43,331 nt of DNA from Paracoccaceae bacterium (GTDB lineage: Bacteria > Pseudomonadota > Alphaproteobacteria > Rhodobacterales > Rhodobacteraceae). Where the stretch lies: contig JAMWZG010000007.1 of the NCBI GenBank assembly GCA_024304855.1, positions 1-43,331 on the forward strand, given 5' to 3'. Shown here in pieces: positions 32,426-39,855 of this stretch. Position 1 is the first letter of the stretch. Each line of letters begins with the position of its first letter. Under the pieces are notes generated by a model, which saw only the letters and a program-made list of their open reading frames with translations, did not search any database and had not been told where the DNA came from. The translations under genes were made by a program, and so were the position numbers.

Positions 32426-32829
32426 ACCGCCCCCTTGCCACCGGATCGGCCGTTTGGATCCACGCGGCGCAGGAAAGACGACCTTGCCGCGTTGTCGAAA
32501 AGCTCCCAGATCGCAACGAAAACGCGCTTGAGCGTCCCCTGCGGCACATATCGCTTTGGAAGCTGACCAAGACCCGCAACCGTGTAAGCCACAACCTCGT
32601 GCGGCGGGGCAACCTCGGCCCAAAAGCGCGCATCCGAATAGAGTGTGCCGAAAAGATCGTTCTGCGGACCTGGTGTGCGAGATTGTTCCAACCATCTTAA
32701 GCACAGCGCATCCGCTACTTCTGGCCCGCAAGCTTCAAGAGATTCAATCGCCCTCTCAGCCCATTGCACCCGTGATATTGGCTGCTCATCAGCCAAGCGG
32801 CCTTGATGTATTGGCGCTTCACGACTCAT
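32422..32829 (-). CDS. Unknown protein coupled to the RepA-like helicase
   Basis: A 135-residue protein with no recognised domain; it has a helical middle (RVQWAERAIESLEACGPEVADALCLRWLEQ) and a basic C-terminus (FLRRVDPNGRSGGKG). ATG 32829 with GGGGGCC upstream is preferred over a longer frame. The end overlaps the helicase gene by four bases, so the products are likely made together; a replication accessory role is possible from position alone. Confidence 0.62.
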   Translation of the reverse strand: MSREAPIHQGRLADEQPISRVQWAERAIESLEACGPEVADALCLRWLEQSRTPGPQNDLFGTLYSDARFWAEVAPPHEVVAYTVAGLGQLPKRYVPQGTLKRVFVAIWELFDNAARSSFLRRVDPNGRSGGKGAV

Positions 32830-32911
32830 GCCGGCCCCCGTGTGACCAAGACAAGCTGGGTTTGAATGTGCGCTCGCGTAATATTTCTGACCCAGCGGCC
32901 GACGTTGAAAA

Positions 32912-33163
32912 TCAGAATTTCCATACGGCAGCCCTCGAAACTTCGAGAGGATCAAAGAACCCTGCGCCTGCTACATGAGCCAAAACATGCCCGCTTTCAC
33001 TTTTTAGTAAGCGGTCAGGGTTACAATTGCAGAGGCGCACAGGCGAGAAGATCGCGCAGCAATGATCGTGTTGATACTCGGCGTGATAAACCTTGCCTCG
33101 GTGGCCATGGCGGCGCAGCGCCCGTGCCCAGGCCCGCCTTGCTTTTCGATTGCCTTGTGACAT
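32912..33163 (-). CDS. Small basic Cys-rich protein
   Basis: An 83-residue protein starting MSQGNRKARRAWARALRRHG, followed by YQHDHCCAIFSPVRLCNCNPD with four cysteines and two histidines close together, which could bind zinc. Very basic N-terminus. It lies in line with the replication genes of the island. No family recognised; a small DNA- or RNA-binding protein is conceivable. Confidence 0.5.
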   Translation of the reverse strand: MSQGNRKARRAWARALRRHGHRGKVYHAEYQHDHCCAIFSPVRLCNCNPDRLLKSESGHVLAHVAGAGFFDPLEVSRAAVWKF

Positions 33164-33266
33164 GCTCGTCGCCTCGTTCTTGAGCCGAAGGCGCGGCGGT
33201 GCTATGGTGGTCTGTGATCCGCGACGATCTCGAATACCCTAAGCCTGCGCCGTGCCCGGCGTGGGC

Positions 33267-33473
33267 TTACTCTTTGGGAATGGACGGTTGCGGGACGCCT
33301 TGAACGTCGAGGTCGGGAAACGCTTTGCGAAGATCGGCAAGAGCCGCCACCAGGTGACCGGCAAGAGTGTGATCAACCTCGGCGCGATTTGCCAGAAGTT
33401 CGACAAAGGCCGCGCCTTGATCGGTTATCTGCATGAGCAAGGGTCGAGTGAATTCACGATGAAAGCACATCAT
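33267..33473 (-). CDS. Small unknown protein coupled to AlpA
   Basis: A 68-residue protein, MMCFHREFTRPLLMQITDQG, then a helical stretch (AAFVELLANRAEVDHTLAGHLVAALADLRKAF). ATG 33473 overlaps the stop of the AlpA-type gene as ATGA, and GGGAGG lies just upstream, so translation is coupled. No function known. Confidence 0.6.
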   Translation of the reverse strand: MMCFHREFTRPLLMQITDQGAAFVELLANRAEVDHTLAGHLVAALADLRKAFPDLDVQGVPQPSIPKE

Positions 33474-33709
33474 GCCGCCTCCCGCTTGGAAGCCTGCGCT
33501 TCCTCCCAAGCCTCAAGCTCGGATAGCCGCCAGTAGTTCAGGCGGTTGATCTGGATCGGCTGGGGGAATTGTAGATCCGCATCCCGTACCCAGCGCCAGA
33601 TGGTGACGTGGCTTTTCTGGTAGCGGGCTCTGACCTGCGGGCCAGTCAGGAACTCTTGCCGCTTTTCAGGTGCTGATCGCGGCTGATTGGATTCTGTTGC
33701 GGGGTTCAT
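33470..33709 (-). CDS. AlpA-type regulator/excisionase
   Basis: A 79-residue protein with a helix-turn-helix of the AlpA/MerR excisionase class (FLTGPQVRARYQKSHVTIWR, then WVRDADLQFPQPIQINRLNYW). In P4-like elements AlpA activates or assists integrase-mediated excision. It sits between the integrase operon and the replication genes, the usual position in integrase-AlpA-Rep satellites. Confidence 0.85.
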   Translation of the reverse strand: MNPATESNQPRSAPEKRQEFLTGPQVRARYQKSHVTIWRWVRDADLQFPQPIQINRLNYWRLSELEAWEEAQASKREAA

Positions 33710-33772
33710 GGCGCATCCTTTTGTTTCACTTGGATGCTAAGGAAATGCCGTGAAGCGAGAGAGAAAGATTGA

Positions 33773-33800
33773 TGGTCTAAACCATGGGGGGTTTAGACCA
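33773..33800. terminator. Perfect 11-bp inverted repeat after the integrase operon
   Basis: Arms TGGTCTAAACC (33773-33783) and GGTTTAGACCA (33790-33800) are exact reverse complements around a 6-base loop. The hairpin starts immediately after the stop of the gene that follows the integrase (33801), and on the minus strand a pyrimidine-rich ATCAATCTTTCTCTC follows. It can end the integrase transcript; being 64 bases upstream of alpA it could also be an operator for AlpA. Confidence 0.6.
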
Positions 33801-34394
33801 CTAAAGGCCAGTCATATCCGGCGAAAGACTTTCCGCGTCACGTGCGCTCCGCGCTTGCCAGAAAATTCGGGCAATTTCAGCCGGATTTATTGGCCTCTGG
33901 TGCAGCTTCCGCATCACCTCGGCCACAATCTCAAACGCTACTTGCTGTGTCGTTGCGTGACCTAGCTGGGGGCAACCGTGCTCGCTCAGCATCTCGACCG
34001 CCTCAAGGATTCTGCGATTGCGATGGAACAAAAACTGATCTGACGGCCGCCCGCCCGGGTTGCCAGAAGTCTTGCCGTTCAAGCTCACTGACAAGATCCT
34101 GCCAAGGTCAGGATGCACGGCCAAGCCCTTTTGAACTATGAAGCCGCCTGCAATCACTGCGGCCCGCCGCCAGATCGGATCACGCGCTGCCATTTCTGCA
34201 AGCTCGGCTTGCATTTGGTCACAGGTTGGACGGGAGGCGCCAGTGTCCAGAACTACCTGACAATAGACCCATGCTCTTGCCTGCGCCTCACTTTCAATCA
34301 TTGCTTTGGGCGAAAACTCACCTTCCGCGATAGATTCCTGAAAGAGTTTGAGCACGTCTGCGACAAGCCTTTCGCGCAGCTCCTGCTCGATCAT
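33801..34394 (-). CDS. Unknown protein coupled to integrase
   Basis: A 197-residue protein with no recognised domain. The N-terminal half is helical (MIEQELRERLVADVLKLFQE); GKTSGNPGGRPSDQFLFHRNR in the middle is basic and may contact nucleic acid. ATG 34394 overlaps the integrase stop (ATGA). It shares the island's integrase transcript and ends at a hairpin. It may be a regulator or recombination accessory protein by position only. Confidence 0.65.
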   Translation of the reverse strand: MIEQELRERLVADVLKLFQESIAEGEFSPKAMIESEAQARAWVYCQVVLDTGASRPTCDQMQAELAEMAARDPIWRRAAVIAGGFIVQKGLAVHPDLGRILSVSLNGKTSGNPGGRPSDQFLFHRNRRILEAVEMLSEHGCPQLGHATTQQVAFEIVAEVMRKLHQRPINPAEIARIFWQARSARDAESLSPDMTGL

Positions 34395-35749
34395 GCTCTT
34401 GCCCCCAGATGCACAACCTTGCCCGCCTCGCGGCCGCTTAGAAAGTCGCCCCAAGCCGCCATCATGTGCCGGCGCTTGTCCACCTGGTCGGCGCGGTTGT
34501 ATGCCTGCGCGACCTTGCTCCCGACTTTGTGGAACAAGGCAACCTCGGCCATGTCGCCATCAAAGCCGGTGCGTTCGGCCACCCACGTTCTAAAGGTGCT
34601 GCGCAGGCCATGAGGAACGGCGGGTTCACCTGTTTTGGCATCAAGATAGCCGCGCCCGTCCACGTTCACTCTCGCCTGGTGAACAACCCGCATCGTTTTG
34701 CCCATCGTGGCATCCGACAATGGACCGCCTCGAGGTGCCCAGAATACCAAGCTTGAATCATTCAACCGCGGCAATGCTTTCAGCAATTCGATCATCGCAT
34801 CAGTGAGGGGGATGCGCTTGGCGGTTTCGTTGGCCGGGATCTTCGATGCCTTCCGTCCAGGCTGAATTGTCCATACCGCTTCTTCAAGATCGATCTCGTC
34901 CCAAGTGGCAAAGCGGATCGCACCGGATCGGGTCGCGGTCATTGCTTGGAACTGCAAAGCCTTTGCCCCCATACCGTCGCGGCTCAGCAGATCATTCCAC
35001 CAGCTTTGCACTTCATCCAAACGCAAGGCGGGCCAGTTCTGCGCACCTGAAACCTTCGAGGGTGCAGGCAGGATCATATCCAGGTTGCCGCCCCACCGGG
35101 CGGGATTGTCCCCTGTTCGGTGCCCCTGGACAGTCGCATAGGCCAGCACCTTTTCGATGCGCTGGCGCAGCTTAGACGCCGTGACGGTCTTTTCGTCCCA
35201 GATCGGCTTGAGAACGCGCAGCACATCTTGAATACCAATGTCCTGCACCAGCATCGGGCCCAGCGCCTCGAGGGTATAGACCTCCATCGTGCGCCGCCAT
35301 TGGTGGCGGTATTTCTCGCTCGAGAACTCTTTAGTTTTTTCGGTCGCGTATCGATCGAGTGCGTCCTTGAACGTCAGGCCACGGCGCGCAGCAGCGATGA
35401 CAGCCGCCTGCGCGGCCTTCTTCTCGGCAATCGGGTCAATCCCCTGCGCCAACTGATCCTTGACGCCCAGCGCCCGCTCTCTCGCCACCTTGAGCGATAT
35501 TTCAGGATAGGGGCCAAGACCGATTTCACGTTTCGCGCGCCCCCGCTCTTTCTTGCCATCGGGCAAGGCGCGCTCCTGCCAGTCACCGAAGCGGGCGCGC
35601 AGCAGCCAACTCTTGTGCTCTGTTTTTGGCTGTATCTGGAGGTATAGGCCGGCCACTCCTCCAACAGGAATTTTGGCCGGAACTGCGCCGCCCGGGTGAC
35701 GCAGATTTTTAACCTGCATGGCATTCAATTCTTTCGCACGCGGCGGCAT
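34391..35749 (-). CDS. P4-type tyrosine integrase
   Basis: A 452-residue site-specific recombinase: N-terminal DUF4102 arm-binding domain (about 1-100, VAGLYLQIQPKTEHKSWLLR, GLGPYPEISLKVARERA), core-binding domain (about 125-215) and catalytic domain with Arg274 (TATRSGAIRF), His380-x-x-Arg383 (PHGLRSTFR), His407 and nucleophile Tyr417 (QAYNRAD). All catalytic residues are present. It lies at the right end of the island with its start toward attR, and acts at the 3' end of tRNA-Glu. Confidence 0.95.
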   Translation of the reverse strand: MPPRAKELNAMQVKNLRHPGGAVPAKIPVGGVAGLYLQIQPKTEHKSWLLRARFGDWQERALPDGKKERGRAKREIGLGPYPEISLKVARERALGVKDQLAQGIDPIAEKKAAQAAVIAAARRGLTFKDALDRYATEKTKEFSSEKYRHQWRRTMEVYTLEALGPMLVQDIGIQDVLRVLKPIWDEKTVTASKLRQRIEKVLAYATVQGHRTGDNPARWGGNLDMILPAPSKVSGAQNWPALRLDEVQSWWNDLLSRDGMGAKALQFQAMTATRSGAIRFATWDEIDLEEAVWTIQPGRKASKIPANETAKRIPLTDAMIELLKALPRLNDSSLVFWAPRGGPLSDATMGKTMRVVHQARVNVDGRGYLDAKTGEPAVPHGLRSTFRTWVAERTGFDGDMAEVALFHKVGSKVAQAYNRADQVDKRRHMMAAWGDFLSGREAGKVVHLGARA

Positions 35750-35891
35750 TCCAACACCCCTTCAACCTGCCCTTAATCACTTACCATCACTTAAGGCGAT
35801 GTAAGGCGCTGAACAAGTAAAATCTTGCAAAACCATTATTTTGTTGGATTTTTTTGCATCGACCAAAGCCCATGAAAGCGCAAGTTTGCGG

Positions 35892-35910
35892 CCCTACGGG
35901 CTGCCACTTT
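35892..35910. other. attR: second copy of the tRNA-Glu 3' end
   Basis: This is the exact 19-bp copy of 15823-15841, 143 bases outside the integrase start. It carries only the tRNA tail and no promoter or 5' half. The surrounding 312 bases (35750-36061) contain no gene; from 35911 on the sequence is chromosomal and would have followed the tRNA before insertion. Confidence 0.88.
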
Positions 35911-36061
35911 GGGTTCCATCCCCCCGTCATGTCCACATCAGCTTGCTCCGTGCAATCCGTCGCGGTTTGCGATCTGCAAGCCGCGTTTTGCGCCGCTATG
36001 CGGATGGGTCGCGCGCAGCGCGGTGCGCTCGGGTGCTTGTGAGACGCGTCGCTGCAAGCGA

Positions 36062-36769
36062 TCAGGCCGGGAACGGGCCTTCCAGCGCGCCGGTGATCGA
36101 GGCGATCAGGTTTTCCAGCGCATGAGGCGAGGACCAGAGTTTGCCGCCGGTCGGATCGTTCTCGAAGGCCGCTTCGCGCGCGGCCAGCGATGTGGTCAGG
36201 ATGATATACATGAAGATCAACCGCTGATTGACCACATCGGGCGGCAGGTCGGGCATCAGGCGGCGCAGATAGGCCAGGCATTTGAGATAGGCCGTATTCT
36301 GCTGGCCATCCAGCACCGTGCGCATCAGTTGCCGGTGGCTGATTTGCAAGGCAACGATGAAACGCATATGGCCGAGGCCTGCCGGGGCGCTGCCTTGCGC
36401 CGCAGTCGGAACACCCGCCTGCGGCTCGCTATGCTTGCCGGTCTCGACCTCGACCAGCAGGCGGACGATGTCGGCCACGCGACGCGGCCCGCCGGCCCCC
36501 TCGAGCAGGTCCAGCGCGCGGCGCCGCCCCTCCTCGCTGCGGCGGGCACCGTCCAGCACCAGTTCGGTGATCAACCCTTCCTTGGAGCCGAAATAATAAT
36601 GCAGCGATGCCCCGTTCTTGGCCCCCGCCGCCTTGACGATGTCGCGCACCGAGACCCCGTCCAGACCATGAGTCGAGAAGAGCCGCTGGGCCGCGGCCTT
36701 GATCTTGTCCCGTGTGGGATCGTCGCGCTGCGCGAGACGGTCCTGCGTCGCGTCCATCTGTTCGGTCAT
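36062..36769 (-). CDS. TetR family regulator of the BVMO/TRAP cluster
   Basis: A 235-residue protein with TetR DNA-binding helices (TRDKIKAAAQRLFSTHGLDG, VSVRDIVKAAGAKNGASLHY, YFGSKEGLITELV) and a C-terminal domain like TetR_C for helical ligands. GAGG seven bases before ATG 36769. It is the last gene of the minus-strand operon hydrolase-dctP-dctQ-dctM-tetR, 26 bases after dctM, so it likely controls that operon through a palindrome at 41132-41161. Confidence 0.88.
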   Translation of the reverse strand: MTEQMDATQDRLAQRDDPTRDKIKAAAQRLFSTHGLDGVSVRDIVKAAGAKNGASLHYYFGSKEGLITELVLDGARRSEEGRRRALDLLEGAGGPRRVADIVRLLVEVETGKHSEPQAGVPTAAQGSAPAGLGHMRFIVALQISHRQLMRTVLDGQQNTAYLKCLAYLRRLMPDLPPDVVNQRLIFMYIILTTSLAAREAAFENDPTGGKLWSSPHALENLIASITGALEGPFPA

Positions 36770-36795
36770 CGGCCTGCCTCGTTCATGATCCTGTC

Positions 36796-38103
36796 CTAGC
36801 CTAAAACCGTCGGTAGAAACAGAACCAGATCGGGCCACAGGATCAGAACCAGAAGGATCACCATATCCATGGCCAGAAACCATGCAATCCCGCGAAAGAT
36901 GGCCGAGGTCGAGACAAGATCACCGACCACGCCCTTGATGACAAAGACATTCATGCCGATGGGCGGGGTGATCATCCCGATCTCCAGCAGCTTGGTCAGG
37001 ATGATGCCGAACCACAGCAGGCTGAAGCCCGCGCCGTCGATCAGCGGCAGGACGATAGGCAGCGTCAAGAGCATCGCCCCGATGGGTTCAAGGAACATGC
37101 CCAGGATGAGGTAGAGCACCACGACACCGACAATCACCGCAACCGGCCCCGCGTCCAGCCCGAGAATGGCCCCGGTCAGCGCGTCACCCGTGCCCGACAG
37201 CGCCAGAAACCGCGTCAGCAGGCTGGCCCCGATGCCGATCACGATCAGGGCGGATGTGGTCTGCACGGTTTCGATCACCGCATCGGCAAAGGCGCGCCGC
37301 GTCAGCGTGCCCTTGAGGGCGGCGATCAGCACGGCAAGGGCGGCCCCTATCGCACCGGCCTCGGTCGGGGTGAATACGCCCGAGAAGAGCCCGCCGAAGA
37401 TGCCGATGGCCAGCAGGATCACGGGCCAGGTATCCGACAGGGCGGCCAGACGCTCGGCCCGCGTCACCTCGGCGTGGATCGAAGGGGCCAGCGACGGATT
37501 GTGCCAGACACGCAGCAGGATCACGATGATATAGCCCAGCGCTGTCAGCAGCCCTGCCGCGATACCGCCCAGAAACAGCCCGCCGACCGGCACCTGCGCC
37601 ACGATCCCGTAAAGGATCAGGATGATGGAAGGCGGGATCAGCGCGCCGATGGTGCCTGCGGCGGCCAGCGTGCCCGTCGCCAGTTCCGGGTGATAGCGCG
37701 CGTTCAGCATCTCGGGGATGGCGATGCGGCCCATCGTGGCGGAACAGGCGACCGACGATCCCGACACAGCGGCAAAGCCCGAAGCCCCGAAGACCGCCGC
37801 AATGGCCAGCCCGCCCGGCAGCGCCGAAAGCCAGAGGCGGGCCGCGCGAAACAAGCCCTGCGTCAGGCCGGTGTGATAGGCGATGAAGCCCAGAAGCAGG
37901 AACATCGGCACCGAAGAAAGGATCCAGCTGGCCGAAAACTGATAGGGGATCACGCCCAAGGCGCCCCAGGCAACACGCCAGCCCATCAAGGCCCAGAGAC
38001 CGCAGAAGGACACGCCGATCAGCGCCGGGCCGATGGGCATCCGGATGGCGATCAGGATGAACAGGACCGCCAGCGCGATCAGGCCGATGTCAACGCCGGT
38101 CAT
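36796..38103 (-). CDS. dctM: TRAP transporter large permease DctM
   Basis: A 435-residue membrane protein with about twelve hydrophobic segments, including GSSVACSATMGRIAIPEMLN and GALIPPSIILILYGI, DctM-family signatures of the substrate-translocating subunit driven by a sodium or proton gradient. The start overlaps the dctQ stop (ATGA). Substrate cannot be told from the sequence; the neighbouring monooxygenase and esterase suggest an organic acid or ketone-derived compound. Confidence 0.93.
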   Translation of the reverse strand: MTGVDIGLIALAVLFILIAIRMPIGPALIGVSFCGLWALMGWRVAWGALGVIPYQFSASWILSSVPMFLLLGFIAYHTGLTQGLFRAARLWLSALPGGLAIAAVFGASGFAAVSGSSVACSATMGRIAIPEMLNARYHPELATGTLAAAGTIGALIPPSIILILYGIVAQVPVGGLFLGGIAAGLLTALGYIIVILLRVWHNPSLAPSIHAEVTRAERLAALSDTWPVILLAIGIFGGLFSGVFTPTEAGAIGAALAVLIAALKGTLTRRAFADAVIETVQTTSALIVIGIGASLLTRFLALSGTGDALTGAILGLDAGPVAVIVGVVVLYLILGMFLEPIGAMLLTLPIVLPLIDGAGFSLLWFGIILTKLLEIGMITPPIGMNVFVIKGVVGDLVSTSAIFRGIAWFLAMDMVILLVLILWPDLVLFLPTVLG

Positions 38104-38600
38104 GCCCGTGCCTCGCGGCCCGACAGGGCGGTGACGATCTGCCAGAACAGCACCAGCGTCATCAGCCCGGCCCCCAGCGGAATGGCGAAATAGGCGGGCC
38201 AGACCAGGATTTCCGTATCACCCTGCACCTGCGCCAGCCCCTTGCGCATCGCTTGCAGCGCGGCATCGCCGCCGCGCCAGGCCAGCAGCGCCATCACGGC
38301 CATGGTCAGAAGCCCGGTGACAACCGACAAAAGCCGCGTCACCAATGGCGGCATCATCGCCGTGAACACCTCGACCGAGATATGCGCGCCGCGCCGTTCG
38401 ACAAAGGCCAGCGGAACGAAGGCGGCCAGGATCATGTAATAATATGTCACCATGGTCAGCGTGCCGGCCAGTGGCCGGTTCAGCACATAGCGGAACAGCA
38501 CATCCAGCGTGACATGGACCATCATCAGGGCCACGGCCAGACCGCCGATCAGCGCCACTGCCCGGCTGATGAAGGTGACAAGGCGGTCAATCGTTTCCAT
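38100..38600 (-). CDS. dctQ: TRAP transporter small permease DctQ
   Basis: A 166-residue protein with four hydrophobic segments and the DctQ pattern (LDVLFRYVLNRPLAGTLTMV, FVPLAFVERRGAHISVEVF). It forms the membrane complex with DctM. It overlaps dctM by four bases and follows dctP after a strong hairpin. Confidence 0.92.
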   Translation of the reverse strand: METIDRLVTFISRAVALIGGLAVALMMVHVTLDVLFRYVLNRPLAGTLTMVTYYYMILAAFVPLAFVERRGAHISVEVFTAMMPPLVTRLLSVVTGLLTMAVMALLAWRGGDAALQAMRKGLAQVQGDTEILVWPAYFAIPLGAGLMTLVLFWQIVTALSGREARA

Positions 38601-38635
38601 GAAGGGGCCTTTCGTGGATCTATGCGAATCAAAAG

Positions 38636-38662
38636 GGGCGCGGGATCGCTGGTCCCGCGCCC
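38636..38662 (-). terminator. Intercistronic attenuator between dctP and dctQ
   Basis: GGGCGCGGGA and TCCCGCGCCC form a perfect 10-bp stem with a 7-base loop, 11 bases after the dctP stop. On the minus strand CTTTTGATT follows, a short U-tract. A leaky terminator here would give more binding protein (DctP) than permease, a common arrangement in binding-protein-dependent transporters. Confidence 0.7.
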
Positions 38663-38672
38663 GGATGCAGTC

Positions 38673-39818
38673 TCAGTTGCCGTGGGTGGCGACATCGACC
38701 TTGCTGTAAAGCTCGCTCCAGTACAGATCGGCCAGGGCATCGGCCCCGGTGATGCCCTGTGTCAGCCCGACCCATTTCTCCAGCAGCGCCTGAAACGCGG
38801 TCAGCATCTCCTCGCCGCGCGTCACGCCCTTGTCGGCATAAAGCCCGACCAGCGCGGTGCGATCCGCGGCGGCGAATTCAGCCGTCTTGGCGATCACGGC
38901 GGGGTCGGCCTGATGCACGGTCACGCCGTCGGCCGCGACCTTGGACAGCACTTCCTCCTGCCCGGCCTGATAGGCCCAGGTGCTGATGGCGGCGGCACGG
39001 GCCGCGCCCTTCATGACGGCGCTGCGCTCCTCGGCGGTCAGTTCCAGCCAGGTGTCGCGGTTCATGTTGGTCAGCGAAGCGACATAGACGCCACCCGGTG
39101 CCCCCATGGTGATATGCTTGACCGAGGCCCCCATGCCGAAGTTCTGCACATCCGGCACCGACAGGATGATGCAATCCAGCACGCCCTGCGCCAGCGCCTC
39201 GAGCATCTCGTTGCCCGACATGGTCACGGGCGTCGCCCCCACCGCGCCCGACCAGCGCGCCCAGTTGGCCCCGCCGATCCGCAGACGGGCACCGGCCAGA
39301 TCCTCCATCGTCACCACCGGCTTGGTGCAGTTCAGCGCATAGCCGGGCGTGCCGGCAGCACCCGTATAGACCTGATTTTCCGCCGCGAATTCCGCGTTGC
39401 ATTCGGGGCATTGCGTCAGGATGAACTCCGCCATCGCCGCCGCATAGGCCAGACCCGCGACCTTTGCCGCCTCTGGCCCCATGCCGCCCAGCATCATCGA
39501 GGCGTCAAGGATCATGTTCGTATGCGGGAATTCGGCGGTGAAATAGGTGGACATCACCGTGCCCATATCCGCCAGCCCCTCGCGCAGACCGGCCGAGGTT
39601 TCGGCCATGCTGAGCAGCGACATCGGGAAGACCTTGGCGGTCAGGCTGCCGCCGGTTTCCGCCGCGACGGTTTCGGCAAAGGCCTCGCCGCCCGTGATCA
39701 GATAGCTGCCCGGCGGGTGGCCGATGGCAAAGGTCAGCTCGCGGGCATCCGCAGTCGTGGACAGCGCCAACAGCGCCGCCCCGCCCAGTGCCGTCATCAT
39801 CTTGGTCTTGCGTGTCAT
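38673..39818 (-). CDS. dctP: TRAP transporter substrate-binding protein DctP
   Basis: A 381-residue periplasmic binding protein with a signal peptide (MTALGGAALLALSTTADA, cut about 25). The mature part starts RELTFAIGHPPGSYLITGGE and has the DctP core LRIGGANWARWSGAVGATPV, with the conserved Arg for a carboxylate group (Arg in ARLRIGG), so a carboxylic acid ligand is likely. A CxxC (TQCPECN) may form a disulfide. It follows the esterase gene by 37 bases in the same operon. Confidence 0.9.
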   Translation of the reverse strand: MTRKTKMMTALGGAALLALSTTADARELTFAIGHPPGSYLITGGEAFAETVAAETGGSLTAKVFPMSLLSMAETSAGLREGLADMGTVMSTYFTAEFPHTNMILDASMMLGGMGPEAAKVAGLAYAAAMAEFILTQCPECNAEFAAENQVYTGAAGTPGYALNCTKPVVTMEDLAGARLRIGGANWARWSGAVGATPVTMSGNEMLEALAQGVLDCIILSVPDVQNFGMGASVKHITMGAPGGVYVASLTNMNRDTWLELTAEERSAVMKGAARAAAISTWAYQAGQEEVLSKVAADGVTVHQADPAVIAKTAEFAAADRTALVGLYADKGVTRGEEMLTAFQALLEKWVGLTQGITGADALADLYWSELYSKVDVATHGN

Positions 39819-39855
39819 TCTGGTCTCCTCCCTGAATGTGGCGCGTGGCGCCGGT

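Larger units (their letters stand above)
15823..35910. mobile_element. Genomic island of about 20 kb, phage-satellite-like, in tRNA-Glu
   Basis: A perfect 19-bp direct repeat, CCCTACGGGCTGCCACTTT, occurs at the 3' end of tRNA-Glu and again at 35892-35910. A tyrosine integrase reads inward from the right end, 143 bases from attR. Inside are an AlpA-type regulator, a RepA-like helicase, small and large terminase subunits and AT-richer cargo broken by IS elements, while both flanks are GC-rich catabolic or housekeeping chromosome. There are no capsid, tail or conjugation genes, so the element resembles a phage satellite or heavily reduced prophage, now probably immobile because of the IS damage in its cargo half. 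Confidence 0.9.
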
